From Fusarium oxysporum f. sp. lycopersici 4287 (lineage: Eukaryota > Ascomycota > Sordariomycetes > Hypocreales > Nectriaceae), in NCBI RefSeq assembly GCF_000149955.1, contig NC_030986.1, positions 4,401,333 to 4,465,332 on the forward strand: a stretch of 64,000 bases of DNA. The letters run 5' to 3'. Numbering within the stretch: the first letter of the stretch is position 1; each line of letters opens with the position of its first letter. A program made the translations under genes and the position numbers. Below, piece after piece: positions 11,601 through 23,250 of this stretch. The notes beneath the pieces are model-generated. The model was given only the letters and a program-made list of their open reading frames with translations, ran no database searches and was not told the origin of the DNA.

Positions 11601-12436
11601 TATGCTCTACTACGATGCTACAAAATACAATCAAGGGATATACGAGATTCGTGTCCTGACCTCGCATACATTCTACTAGCGCACACTTTCCCTCCTTTCT
11701 TAGAACGAGAGATCTCATTTGGACTGAATGACTATCGACTAACCTCTTTGATGAGTCTACAGGTTCAGCCTCAGGCTGTCGTTAGCGCGAACCCCAGTAT
11801 TAACACAAGAAAGACTAGAGTGGCTATGAAGCACCTAGTGAATTCACCAGTGTCACTGTTGAAAAACAAGGGTTGTAACACAAGAGTTCATAGTCAGGTA
11901 GCCTCAGCGAGCAAGAAACTCTCTGACCCTAGGTCCAGGTGCCAAAAATAACTAGTCTAAAGTCTACTAATCTGCATTAAATCCATGATAATTTTACCTA
12001 AATCTTTTCATTATTTAGGATAGTTATCCTAAGATTCCTTGCCTTTCCTGTGAATCAGTTGTCGGTCGCCATCTTCTTTTCAAACGTGACAAAAATACGG
12101 CAATGGCCAATCTCATAAGTCAAACTTCGTCCATGGCTGAATTTGTTTTCATGAGCATCAGTACCTACATGTTATACCTAGTACTCTATCTAAAATTTTG
12201 TACTGAATAATTTACTCTGTTAAAAAGGGGGCAAATTTAGGACAACCTCTGAAGATAAATGATAACCTGCTATCCTTCTTTCGATCACAGTGGCATATGA
12301 TGATTTCTAAACGGGCTCTTTTATGGTTATCTATGAATCACTGGTATTTCTAAAAACTGTTCCCTCAGGGTATTAGACAATAATCGAGGTGAGTGACCGT
12401 GATTCACCGTCCTCCAGCAGCGGCCTTTGCTCTGGG
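5650..12436. other. Long gene-poor region
   Basis: Nearly 7 kb without a gene I can support. ORFs reach 163 codons (8191-8682, plus) but show no motif, intron-linked partner or compositional signal of coding. From about 11.9 kb the sequence becomes AT-rich and contains CCTAAAT/TTAGGAT words like the dispersed repeats elsewhere in the window. The region could hold non-coding transcripts or old decayed genes. Confidence 0.45.
8806..8850. repeat. Imperfect GCGCCT/GCGTCT hexamer tract
   Basis: A run of six-base units (GCGCCT, GCAACT, GCGTCT, GCGCCT) that translates to Leu-Arg repeats on the plus strand. I treat it as low-complexity DNA. Confidence 0.7.
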
Positions 12437-12443
12437 TATAAAG
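12437..12443 (+). promoter_or_regulatory. TATA box (TATAAAG)
   Basis: TATAAAG followed by a pyrimidine-rich, ATG-free leader of about 105 bases up to the ATG at 12549. It is the apparently intact promoter of the SNF2-like pseudogene. Confidence 0.55.
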
Positions 12444-12548
12444 TCTCTCTCCCTCCTCTAACCTTCTTCCTCCTCCTTTATCTTCACACATTCTTCAATT
12501 TCTCACTTCTCGTCATCGCCGCATAATCTACGCGAATCGCCTACAACA

Positions 12549-14320
12549 ATGGCCAGTATGGACCATATCGATGCAGCTCGTGCTCGCTTGCATTCCCTCT
12601 TCAACGCCTCATTCGAGAAGCTCGACGACGCTCTCTCGAATGCGAGTACCACAGTATCTCACAAAGCCCATTGCTATCGTGTTGATATACACCTTCTCGG
12701 TGTATTATCCATCATTGGCACAAACGAAGGACCCGCTGTCAACAACTTCGTCGAGGTCCATGTGCCTCTCCCATCACAACGTGGCGACACATTCATCAAG
12801 GACGAGATTTAATCAAAGATCGTCACCAAAGCTTGTGCTTGTCTTTAACGAGTTCCAAGTACAGCAAACACTTGGTAAGCTTATGGATCTATCTGTCTCT
12901 GGATATCAGCTGCGACTGACACTATTTGTGGTAGGGTTATGTCGGCAACACAGATTCCAGCCCACGCCTTGAAATTTTCCATAAGCTCAACACAAGGCTC
13001 AAGCATTGGCAAGTGACTGGAGTCGACAAACTAATTTGGCTTGCCAAGTCACCATTCAAAGGTGGCTTCCTCTGCAATGCCATGGGCCTTGGTGAAAGTA
13101 CTCAGGCATTGGTCGCCGCCATTCAAGTGAAGAGAACCATGCCTACACGATCTGGTTTTATTGCAATCGTTACACGGACTGGTTGTGTTTTGCAATGGGC
13201 AGATGAGATCAAGCGACACCTCAAACCAGTAAGCAAATTTCTATATCTGAGTCATACAGTTACTTATTTCATCAACAGGAACACCACACCCCATACAGCT
13301 TCCTTGATGATGATCCTGGTATCGATAAAAACTGTCGCCTGCAATACAACATTGTCGTTTCTTCTTGCAACTTCCGCATGGCAAAATACCAGGATTTAGT
13401 CAACTTTGCGGTTTTCTGCCACGCGACAGCGAGTTATGGAGTCGATGAGACTCGCAAGATGTGTAGGACAAAGCTCGAATGACCCAATTCCGTCTTAAAT
13501 TCCAGCCATTATGATGCGATTCGACGAAATGTCGCTGTCATTATTCTGTACGATCCTCACAAAAAAGCCTTGCTCTACTCAAACAATGACAGTATACGGC
13601 CTGAAGAGCCTGAAGATGATCTTTTCACTCGCCCCTACCAGGGTTTAATCGTGGCTCGCCCCAAATCCATGGTGAGACTGAAAGCGAAGAAAGTTGAGCA
13701 CGTATTCGAGTTCATCGATCGAGTGGATGTCTTGGTCACTGGGCAGATGGTTGCATGCGCCAGGAAGTATCTCCGGCGACAGAAAGCGATATCAGGTGAA
13801 AGAAAACAGGAGCCATGGTCCTTGACGCTGTGGGTGAGGTACTGGCTCACTTTGCTCGCAGAGACGAGACGTCCTCGCGCCAGATTGTAGCCTATAATGG
13901 ACAGTGTCTATCCACACACGGTCTGAGATCGTTCGCCAGTCTAACAAAACTGACAGTGGTCCGAATGCACCGCTGCTGGGTACTACCTCTGGCGGCTCAG
14001 GATTGGGCCTTGCTGGGGGATCCTGGGTCATTGTCTGTGAGCCCTGGTGGGTAACAGGCTTGCATCAACAGGCCATAGTTCGTTGCCATCAAATGCCATG
14101 GTCAAAGCAGGTTGTGGCATACAGAGTTCTGGCTAATGGGTACGCAATTGTCATGTGGAAATTGTCAAGCATCGAAAAGCAGGCAGAATTCATCAACGGC
14201 GCGGAGGCCTGGTCTATAAGAAGGCTTCAGAGCCCATGCCTCGAGGCATTGTTTCATGTTAAAATAGAATATACCCTGAGAGGTTACCACAAATGGGATG
14301 AATCGATACCATGGTATTAA
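12549..14320 (+). pseudogene. Decayed SNF2-family helicase gene
   Basis: Helicase landmarks occur in the right order but in several frames. Motif I is at about 13070-13110 (GGFLCNAMGLGES, where active enzymes have GLGKT or GLGKS). The motif II region near 13540 reads VIILYDPH instead of VIILDEAH. Motif IV/V is at about 13890-14050 (NGQC..., GGSGLGLAGGSWVIVCEPWW). The motif VI region reads HQQAIVRCHQ. SNF2 proteins are ATP-dependent DNA translocases that remodel chromatin or act in repair. Lesions: an in-frame TGA just after 13480 (CGA to TGA fits), a frameshift near 13800 and another near 13915, besides the replaced Walker A lysine and DEAH box. An intron at 13229-13278 (GTAAGC ... AACAG) still looks spliceable and the promoter is intact, so decay seems recent or the RNA may still be made. 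It cannot encode an active ATPase as it stands. Confidence 0.72.
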
Positions 14321-14809
14321 CATCATTTGCAACGGATCATGCATCCGCCGTGCACCTCCCAGCTTAAAATCATGGACTGGAAGTGGTGGGTAAACTTTGG
14401 CCGACAAGGCAACATCATGTACTTGGAACAAGCGAAAGAATGGTGAGCTGTAACTGGTGAGTGATGCATGGCTACAACACTTTGGAATTCTCTGTCGGTT
14501 TCATAGGCGTTATTTAGGGGCCACAATGAGGTCGCTAAGGAATCCTCACCTGATCTGCCACCTGTGAACTTAGATAGAAAGTACTGACTATGACATGTGC
14601 GGCAATATGAAAGGTCTCTATTCTTAAATCATGATCGTGACATCTGGAATCTCAGATTGGTCATTCCTCTCCCCTCAGAGAAGTGTCCTTTGGCTGGTTG
14701 AGAGCCCATAGACTCATAGCACCAAGCCGCAGTGCCATCTCACTCCATTACATTGATCCCATCATGCTGCATTCACACCCATCAAAGCAGCCAATTTCCG
14801 TCCTCAGAC
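14321..14809. other. Intergenic region between converging genes
   Basis: The space between the helicase pseudogene (plus) and the 3' end of the small minus-strand gene. No gene, repeat or RNA is recognised. Confidence 0.5.
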
Positions 14810-15147
14810 TTATTTCTTGCCAGAGTTGGACGAGTGAGTGTAGCCACTGGGAGACGTGTAGGTTGAGCTGCCTTGACCATCGTTGTGGTAAGTGCTTCCA
14901 TTGGGGTTGGAGTAATAGTAGGAGCCATCTCTGGATAGAATGTTAGCACTTGATATGCATCTTGGTCAGTTCACGCCTACGTGTTGGAGCAATGATAAGA
15001 GTTCGAGTTGGAGGCACTAGCACCGTAGTCCCGGGAGCAATAGTGGTTTCCCTAAGACATGTTAGCAGTGACACGAATAGGTGTGTAGATGATGGGTCTA
15101 ACCTGGCTGTTGGTGCCAGAGTTCTTGGTGGTGTAGTCCTTAGGCAT
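14810..15147 (-). CDS. Small Ser/Tyr/Asn-rich protein, 78 aa, three exons
   Basis: Exons run leftward: 15147-15103, 15051-14981 and 14930-14810. The introns are 51 and 50 nt with GTTAGA...TTAG and GTAGGC...CCAG borders and TGCTAAC branch points. Splicing gives one open frame of 78 residues ending in TAA. The protein starts MPKDYTTKNSGTNSQ, is hydrophilic, and has repeated Tyr-Ser-Asn-Pro/Ser-Gly themes (SYYYSNPNGSTYHNDG, YTSPSGYTHSSNSG). It has no signal peptide, membrane segment or known domain. My impression is that similar short proteins occur widely in filamentous ascomycetes, but I know no function. A TATAAAAG box lies about 110 bp upstream with no ATG in between, typical of a well-expressed gene. 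The gene is too small and split to be seen as one ORF. Confidence 0.75.
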
Positions 15148-15254
15148 GTTTACTCGTTTGACGAACAAGAAGATGGAGTGGTTTCGTTACTCTGAGGTTC
15201 TTGTGAGAGTTATTATCGAAAGTTCAAAAGAGCTTCAGTTCCGGGAAAGTGAGC

Positions 15255-15263
15255 CTTTTATAG
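15255..15263 (-). promoter_or_regulatory. TATA box (CTATAAAAG)
   Basis: A canonical TATAAAA core on the minus strand about 110 bp upstream of the small three-exon gene. The intervening leader has no ATG. Confidence 0.65.
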
Positions 15264-16025
15264 TGAGGGGGATTAGTCCCAAACGATGCCATGTCGTATT
15301 CACATGTTTAGTTATCTCTTGTGATGATTTCATTGGTGGTTTGCCTATTGCAACTACTAAAGAGAGACAAGCGAAGAAATCGTATACCCCCATGTAGTTG
15401 AAGTTGCTAAGGAAGCTCGACCTGGGTTGGTTCATGTTAGCAATTGAGTTTCTCGTTAATTAGCGTCAATAGCTCACAACAAGTAAACAGGATATTGCTA
15501 GTGGAACATAAGGTGAACTCTGTACAGACCATAAAGCATAAACAACACAGGGATTAAGCAAGCCGTAGGAGTCTTGCTGTATTGCGATTACGGAAAACTC
15601 TGTGAAGAATTTGCGTTTCTTGATGAGATCATTGCTTCAATGCTTTCTTGGAAACTTGTAGTTTATGTGTGCTTACTGTTAAACCGGAAATTCCGGTCTG
15701 ACCTGGGTTTGTGATATGCATAGGGTAAGTCAACATCTGTGAAGTCAAACTTGGTATTTGAGGTACAAACAAGATTGTCTCATTGGCTATTCCCTCGTAC
15801 ATCCCGCAGAATTGTATGCAGTTAGGTCATCTTCGCAGTAGTTCTAAGTTGGTGTATGTCATTTGGTCCGGGTGCAGTTTCACGCCGTATGTTTGCTTTG
15901 TAAGTGACGAGGATGTGTTGCGATCTGCTTCCTTGGAATCGCCACAAGATTCTGGATCACACACATATATAAAGTGAACAAGCTCACTTCTTTTCCTGTA
16001 AAAGTTTGGAATAGCTATCAAACGA
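15264..16025. other. Divergent intergenic region
   Basis: A shared upstream region between the leftward small gene and the rightward oxidoreductase gene. A second TATATAAAG lies near 15966. No gene is supported. Confidence 0.5.
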
Positions 16026-16033
16026 TATAAAAG
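16026..16033 (+). promoter_or_regulatory. TATA box (TATAAAAG)
   Basis: TATAAAAG 58 bp upstream of the oxidoreductase start codon, followed by a C/A-rich leader without ATG. Confidence 0.6.
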
Positions 16034-16090
16034 CTTATTTGCTGAACCAAAAACTTCGTCTCATACAACTTAACAATAGTGAACACCGCG

Positions 16091-17315
16091 ATGGCACCCA
16101 AAATTTTGCTGTAAGTGCCAATCATACATCACTTTGTATAATATGTGGTCATTGAGAAAACTAACTTGTCCTTCTAGTACTGGAGTCACTGGTAAGAATG
16201 GTACCTCAAGCGGACTTTGTCCAAACTGACACTTGCCAACAGGCTTCGTTGGAGGAACTGCCTTTTCCAAGATACACGATGCCCACCCGGATTATGACTA
16301 TACCCTGTATATTCGTAGCGAAGATCGTGCAAAGATCATCTCGAAGAAGTACCTCAAGGTCAAATTCGTGTATGGAGACCTTGCGAGCACCGATGTAATC
16401 GAGAAGGCGGCATCTGAAGCTGACGTGGTTGTTCGTAAGTTCAACATACCTCAAGAATGAGGGGAGAACTATGACTTACACTTGCGAATAGATACGGCAG
16501 AATCTGCAGACTCACTCCCAGCGGCAAATGCAATCGCAAAAGGTCTTGCCTCTGGCCATTCGGCAGAAAACCCGGGATACTACATCCATCTTTCAGGAGC
16601 AGGTATCCTGACCTGGTATGATCTCAAGAATCAGCGCTATGGTGAACCACCTCTGCCAGAGCAGAATTACCATGACATCAACGACATTGACCGGATTCTC
16701 AACCTTCCTGATGAAGCGATCCACAAGGATGTTGACAATGCTGTCCAGAGTATCGACTCAGATGTCGTCAAGTTCCTCATTGTATCACCTGGTGTTATCC
16801 ACGGAACTGGTCTCGGGTTGTTCAATAAGACTAGCATGACAGTTCCCGGCTTGGCTCGAGCAACATTTGATCTTGGCTACACCCCTTTCGTTGGAGCTGG
16901 AAAGGCAAAATGGGACTCCGTTCATGTGGAGGACCTTGCAGACTTTTTCAACAAAGCTATCGAAGCAACCCAGGAACCCTCCAAGAAAGAAGACCCTGAG
17001 ATATGGGGTAAGAAAGGGTACTACTTTGTCAGTGGCGGTGAACACCAATGGAAAGACCTCGCAACCTGGGTTGCCGACGAGGTTCATCGTCAAGGGTATA
17101 TACCTGAGTCTAGGACCCAGTCGGTTAAATTCGAAGATGTAATCAAGCAAGGTTATAAGGCTGGAATTGCGTGGGCCATCAACTCGAAAGGAGAAGCGGA
17201 GAGAGCGAGGAAGTTCCTGGGATGGGAGCCCAAGGCCCCGTCTCTTAAAGACACAATTCCTGACTCTGTGACTTGGGAGGCTGAGATTCTCGATCTGAAG
17301 CCCAAGTACAAATGA
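16091..17315 (+). CDS. NAD(P)-dependent epimerase/NmrA-like SDR oxidoreductase, 349 aa
   Basis: Four exons: 16091-16110, 16178-16191, 16243-16434 and 16492-17315. All introns are GT-AG and the joined frame is open. Exon 2 is only 14 nt long. The N-terminus spells MAPKILLTGVTGFVGGT, the Rossmann nucleotide-binding fingerprint TGxxGFxG of extended short-chain dehydrogenases. It is followed by the usual YGDLAS and VVVHTAES segments, the latter recreated only by splicing. The rest fits the atypical SDR/epimerase fold found in many fungal genomes (SPGVIHGTGLG, HVEDLADFF, YFVSGGE). Substrate is unknown and the protein is presumably cytosolic. The classical YxxxK catalytic pair of SDRs is not obvious, as is common in NmrA-like members. 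Two TATA boxes lie close upstream. Confidence 0.88.
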
Positions 17316-18768
17316 GACATAGGACGGACAACAATTGATTGTAACTTAGTACCGATTTTTGGGCCGAAGTGTCTTAGCGAAAGGAAAAAAGAAAAAGGAA
17401 AAAAGCTGTGTGCTGGATGATGCCTAGGAAGATGTCGTGGTCCACCACTTTCATCCTGGAAAATATGAAGCTATTCGCAGAATTTACGAAGATTTAGTAA
17501 GTACAATTAACAGAATTGCACTTGAGAATGACTTCCACCACAGTTGCAATGCCTTGCCATACCAGTTCTCAAAAGATGCTAGGGCGTTGATCTCCCTTCA
17601 TCGTCTTATCTCATATTGGTCATCAATACCGCAGGTCTATCTATTGGCCACCATTCTGAACCGACAAGCATAATCTCAGATTTACGAGTATTTCTTGTCA
17701 CGTATTAGCACACGTTCATTAGCATCTTCGTTGTAACCTGGCACAGTCTTATGGCCTGAGATGTGTCTCCCGAGGCATCACGTGAGGCTTCTTTATGTCA
17801 TGTCGTAGACTGATCAACCGTCTTGAAAGTGTATTCCTCGAAGCAACCACTGCTTCATGTCTAGCTCAAAGCTTAGCCGAATAATGCTTGTGTCTCGAAA
17901 GGCCATCTCTGTTACCAAGTTCCACAAACAATGCGTAGCTAGGACAGCCTCGACGTTGATCCGACATTGCAAGAATGGCTCATGGAGTTGTCTCAAGGTC
18001 ACAAAGAGTCGTCATTCGTCAGATAGCGAGTCAGACAGATACTACGATAGAACTGGTGGTTGCAAGCGAGTAAGTTAGCAATCCGTAGACGCCGCGACTC
18101 CGAAAGCGGCAAAAATAGTGAAGTCGGCATTGCCGTCAGGCTTTGGGTACACAAGCTTGAGGGACAGCTGCTACTAGTTGGGCTGCAGTGGTAACTAACT
18201 ACCTGGTTCTTCCTCAGGCAACCGAGGATCAGGAACTCGGAGAAGAAAATTTGATTTAGGTAGAGGCGGCTAAATCCTTGCCACTGGCCATAAGCTGAGT
18301 GATGATTTGTTGAGGCAAAGGTAAATCTCTTTCGAGGTTCAAGGTTCACAGTACAGTGTTATGTTTCAAAAGATCGCTCTCGCACTTTAGCCACAACAAG
18401 TACAACATGCATTTTGACTGACTGCCAATATAAAAAAAAGAAAAATGGAACATGAGATAACTGATACCAAACTATTGGTGACGGATAGTCTATACCAAAA
18501 TTATCAATATCTCCGGCTTAGAATTTCCTCGGTCCCGATTTCTCGCGCTCTCAAAAGTGCGTTGGTTGCTCAGCAGAATCGAAAGAAAAAAAAAAAGAAT
18601 GGAGCCTTGAAAAAAACTCAGGCGAGAGACTTTACCGCGATAGGTTTAGTGGAGGGGATTCCCTACCGCCCACTGCCCCGCCCCGCAGAAAAAGTTCACA
18701 GGTCCCTCCAAAATTTATTATTCTTTTAACGCAGCGTCGCTCACAAAATCAGAGTGGGAGAATTTCCT
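17316..18768. other. Intergenic region upstream of the Hsp70 gene
   Basis: About 1.4 kb with only short ORFs of no evident meaning on both strands. The last 200 bp are the Hsp70 promoter: an A-rich run near 18590, a GC-rich patch near 18670 and pyrimidine tracts near 18785. Confidence 0.5.
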
Positions 18769-18776
18769 TTCTTGAA
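18769..18776 (+). promoter_or_regulatory. Possible heat-shock element (TTCTTGAA)
   Basis: TTCnnGAA, the minimal inverted pair of a heat-shock factor site, 72 bp before the Hsp70 start codon, with an imperfect GAA just upstream. Yeast SSB genes are regulated with ribosomal protein genes rather than by heat, so this may be fortuitous. Confidence 0.25.
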
Positions 18777-18847
18777 ACCCCACGTTCTTCTTCTTCTCCT
18801 CTTCATCCTTCTTCCCTTTCCACCACAAACCTTTCAGACAAGATAAA

Positions 18848-20197
18848 ATGGCGGACGAAGTGTATGACGGTGCCATTGGCATTGATCTGGGTATGTCTAT
18901 TACTTCTCTTCCGATGCAGCTGGTGTTGTTGTCGAGGTGTTTTATTCTTGTGCGCCATCGGGCGACTCGCTTCATGATGCCCTCACCAGAGGACACTCGA
19001 GGACAGAATGATCAACTCCAAAGACAATACACTCAGTGTATCGGACAACTCATCGAAAGTAATCGCTAACACCGTCCTCCCACAGGTACTACCTACTCCT
19101 GTGTTGCTACCTACGAGGGTACCAATGTCGAGATCATCGCCAACGAGCAGGGTTCTTTCACCACCCCTTCTTTCGTTTCCTTCACTGATAAGGAGCGTCT
19201 GATCGGTGAGGCCGCCAAGAACAACGCTGCCATGAACCCCCGCAACACTGTCTTCGATGCCAAGTGAGTTTTGTCCTCACCTCCAACGCACAAGTTCGCA
19301 GTTTCTGACTGATATTCTCAGGCGTCTGATTGGTCGTCGTTTCGATGACCCTACCGTCAAGAAGGACATCGAGTCTTGGCCCTTCAAGATTGTCGATGAC
19401 AACGGCAGCCCCAAGATCGAGGTCGAGTACCTCGGCGAGAACAAGCAGTTCTCTGCCCAGGAAATCTCCTCCATGGTCCTCACCAAGGTACGCACAAATT
19501 TTTGGGCAGACAATTTCCCCGCCCCCGCACTAGCGCAATTTTTACTGACCCCTCCAAATAGATGAAGGAGATTGCCGAGACCAAGCTCGGCAAGAAGGTC
19601 GAGAAAGCCGTCATCACTGTCCCTGCCTACTTCAACGACAACCAGCGTCAGGCCACCAAGGACGCCGGTTCCATTGCCGGTCTCAACGTCCTCCGTATCA
19701 TTAACGAGCCTACTGCCGCCGCCATTGCCTACGGTCTTGGTGCCGGTAAGTCTGAGAAGGAGCGCAACGTTCTCATCTACGATCTCGGTGGTGGTACTTT
19801 CGATGTCTCCCTCCTCAACATCCAGGGTGGTGTCTTCACCGTCAAGGCTACCGCTGGTGATACCCACTTGGGTGGACAGGATTTCGACACCAACCTCCTC
19901 GACCACTGCAAGAAGGAGTTCGGCCGAAAGACGAAGAAGGACCTCTCTGGCGATGCCCGTGCCCTCCGACGTCTCCGAACTGCTTGTGAGCGTGCCAAGC
20001 GTACTCTCTCCAGCGGTGCCCAGGCCACCATTGAGATTGACTCTCTCTTCGACGGTGAGGACTTCACCATGTCCATCACCCGCGCCCGTTTCGAGGACCT
20101 TAACGCCAAGGCTTTCTCTGGCACCATTGAGCCCGTTGCTCAGGTTCTCAAGGATGCCCAGATTGAGAAGAAGGCCGTTGACGAGATCGTCCTCGTC

Positions 20198-20232
<35 letters not shown>

Positions 20233-21356
20233 TCTCTCCGAGTTCTTCGACGGTAAGAAGCTCGAGAAGAGCATCAACCCCGATGAGGCCGTCGCATACG
20301 GCGCTGCCGTCCAGGCCGGAATTTTGTCTGGAAAGGCTACCTCCGCTGAGACCTCCGACCTCCTCCTCCTCGATGTCGTTCCCCTGTCCCTGGGTGTTGC
20401 CATGGAGGGTAACATCTTCGCCCCCGTTGTTCCCCGTGGTACTACTTGCCCTACCCTGAAGAAGCGGTATGTTCATTTCCTAGTTCTCAAGTTTTGTTTT
20501 TCATTTCTGGTGATGTTTCTGCGGTGTTTTGGCATTTTGGCCAAATCCCAGCCTCGTGCCAGTTGCCCCATATTCCACATGCTCTTTGTGTGGAGCCCCA
20601 CATGTGACCCACAACTCTCAGCCTTGTCCCAAAATCTGAGGCCTAAAGCTCTTCAGCATTTAGGATAACCTCATCCAACATTCGTCAAATCTTATAAGCA
20701 TTTATAAAACTTTAGATGATTTATGAACATAAACTAACAATGAATTCATTAGAACATTCACTACAGTTGCCGATAACCAGCAGGTAAACATCCACTTACT
20801 CCACTCTACAAAACATTTTACTAACCTGTAATAGACTGTTCAGTTCCCCGTCTACCAAGGCGAGCGCGTGAACTGCGAGGACAACACCTCCCTCGGAGAG
20901 TTCACTCTTGCCCCTATCCCTCCCATGCGTGCTGGCGAGGCCGTCCTCGAGTGTGTCTTCGAGGTCGACGTCAACGGTATCCTTAAGGTCACTGCTACCG
21001 AGAAGACCTCGGGTCGCAGCGCCAATATCACCATCTCCAACTCTGTCGGCAAGCTCACCACCGACGAGATCGAGAAGATGGTCAACGACGCTGAGCAGTT
21101 CAAGAGCAACGACGACGCTTTCCAGAAGAAGTTCGAGGCCAAGCAGCAACTCGAGTCCTACATCGGCCGTGTTGAGGAGATCGTCTCTGACCCCACTCTG
21201 TCCCTTAAGCTTAAGCGTGGCCAGAAGGAGAAGATCGAGAGCACTATCAGCGACGCCATGGCTGCTCTTGAGCTCAACGAGTCTTCTGCTGAGGACCTCA
21301 AGAAGCAGGAGCTTGCCCTCAAGCGCCTTGTCACCAAGGCTATGTCTTCCCGATAA
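18848..21356 (+). CDS. SSB1: Ribosome-associated Hsp70 chaperone, SSB type, 614 aa
   Basis: Six exons: 18848-18890, 19086-19263, 19322-19487, 19562-20466, 20753-20783 and 20835-21356. All junctions are GT-AG and keep one frame of 614 residues, very close to yeast Ssb1/2 (613). The nucleotide-binding domain shows [12 protein letters not shown], the DLGGGTFD phosphate loop and VGGSTRIPK. The substrate-binding domain follows, then a short helical lid. The C-terminus ends in KAMSSR with no EEVD, which separates SSB from cytosolic SSA. Ssb binds nascent chains at the ribosome exit with the RAC co-chaperones. Exon 5 has only 31 nt. Introns 1 (195 nt) and 4 (286 nt) are long for this genome. The long open frame on the opposite strand (19277-20476) is a well-known side effect of Hsp70 codon use. 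Confidence 0.97.
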
Positions 21357-22673
21357 ATGCATAATGCTGTTAGGAATTGCAGCAGTGTAGATATCTTGGA
21401 GTACTGATGCTGGAGCAAAGAACCGAGCACCTTCGACGCCTCGCGAGGGGCGATGGGGTTTACGACTGGCCGCGGTAGATTTTCCTTTGTCATTTACGGT
21501 AATTGGACGAGGAGAAGCCAAGGCATATGAAAAGTTCTGCATGTTTCATGGGTATGCCGCGCTAGGACATGGGCGGCTATGACTACTAAAATGAGAGCTG
21601 ATGGAAAAATGGTCCAAGGATGGTTGTGGGCTTGTTGGGCCAGAGCCTGCAAGAGCGGATGATGGCCTGTGAATTTAAGCATAGACAGGGTAGAATGCAG
21701 ATAACGGAATGATGCCTTTTTACCTACTTAATTATTTGTCCTCGAGTTGCTATGTGATGTTCTATGATGGTCACTTGACTGCTCATGATGAGTTCTGGTA
21801 TGTGTTTGTTGCCAACTCTATGTTTGGCATTTGTATGCATGTTAGCTCACCATTACTCCTGAGAACCATCAAAGACAAAACGTATTGTATTTCAAAGAAG
21901 ACAAATGCTTGTCTCGGTTGCTTCTTAGAGTTTTGGATGCTTGCTACTGGCGTTTGAATTAGAGCATCATTGGAGTCAGGGAGCGAGCAGTATGCAGCTT
22001 GGAGACTGATAGCACAAAAGTAATAAGCTCAACAATTTAGCAGAGGTGAGCAAAGACTATCAAGACGCAGGTACAGTCTCCTGGTGTGAGGAGCTGGTGC
22101 TTGTTTGCTCTTTAACTTACACAAGGATGATCCATGATATGCGCAGTAATGTATGATGAATTTGCACGCAACTCGCGTGCTTCTTCTTTCAATAATAATA
22201 GATACATTTGGGAACCGATGACACCACTCTTATATGTGGTTGATCCAAATGATTTAGTCGGCTGTCCCATGATGAGTTTCCAGCCAGTCTATTCAAGATA
22301 TTGCAAGTTCATGAGTACATTCTACAGTTTGATAATAATACACTAATCTTTCAATACCTTAGTATAATCTTATGATGACCTTAGGATATCTTATGGAACA
22401 TTTAATAAAGCTAAGGGATATCTTTTCGCATTCTTCTAATTCCCAAACGCAGCGCGTGATTGTGCTTCCACTGCATTGCGCAACAAACAAGTTTAATTGT
22501 TCATGCATGAGATAATATTAAATTAAATACGCTGGCCTACCTGGTTCGTACGGGTCTCGGAGTATGCAACCAAGATAGATCTTTGCTAGTTGTAATAAGT
22601 TGGTGTAAGTCAGGTATCTACTGATGCAGATCATAAACACAGTAAAGGTGAAGTTATATGATAAGTATATCAT
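21357..22673. other. Intergenic region
   Basis: AT-rich sequence with no supported gene. Near 22373-22395 there is one unit, in opposite orientation, of the 21-bp repeat that forms an array 280 bp further on. Confidence 0.5.
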
Positions 22674-22820
22674 AAGATATCCTAAGGTTACCAAAAGATA
22701 TCCTAAGGTCATCATAAGATATACTAAGGTCATTATAAGATATCCTAAGGTTACTAAAAGATATCCTAAGGTCATCATAAAATATACTAAGGTTACTAAA
22801 AGATATCCTAAGGTCATCAT
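22674..22820. repeat. Seven-unit 21-bp tandem array
   Basis: Seven contiguous units of exactly 21 bp, each built on AAGATATCCTAAGG plus a variable tail. Tails alternate between two types, TTAC(C/T)AA and TCAT(C/T)AT, in the order A B B A B A B. Each unit carries the palindromes GATATC (GATATA in some units) and CCTAAGG-like. Because 21 is divisible by three, both strands are open with seven-residue periodic translations. I treat these as artefacts. Confidence 0.93.
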
Positions 22821-23250
22821 AGTCGAAGTTTAGGCCTATACTCATATTGATGAAATCAATGGATGATTGGCAGCTATCCGTTAATGCCGAGTTCAACAAC
22901 ACGGCACGTAACTCACCAATCACCAAGGCCGACCTTAATGTATACCTGTATTTTGAGCAATTCCAAAAACCTTGGCGAGATAAATTACACTTCTTTCCAA
23001 GTCAACTGGTCTTCCCACGTATGTCGCTTTTGGTGAATATGAAACGGTGTAAACCACCAACCAGGATAGGAGCCAAAAGACCACAAAACCAGCCATGTCT
23101 TTAGGCACCCATGCCTAAGTACCAATCATTTCTCATCCCATCAAGTTAAGTACATCGTTGCCTTGCCAAATTCACGAACGATGCTTTCCCAAGTACATCT
23201 AAAATCGACCCCAAAATCCACCTTGCCATGAAAGATTCCGATCCTGACTT
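22821..23250. other. Intergenic region
   Basis: The gap between the tandem array and the 3' end of the leftward Ser-rich gene. Nothing recognised. Confidence 0.5.

Noticed and set aside
19277..20476. 399-codon ORF on the minus strand of the Hsp70 gene
   Set aside because: Long antisense ORFs are a known consequence of Hsp70 codon use. It crosses exon borders and introns and has no motif.
20467..20752. Possible C/D snoRNA in the long fourth intron of SSB1 (TGATGT near 20508, CTGA near 20637)
   Set aside because: The boxes are imperfect, no terminal stem is visible and the spacing is long. Small-RNA data would be needed.
22518..22926. ORFs with seven-residue periodicity on both strands
   Set aside because: They arise from the 21-bp tandem array, whose unit length is divisible by three.
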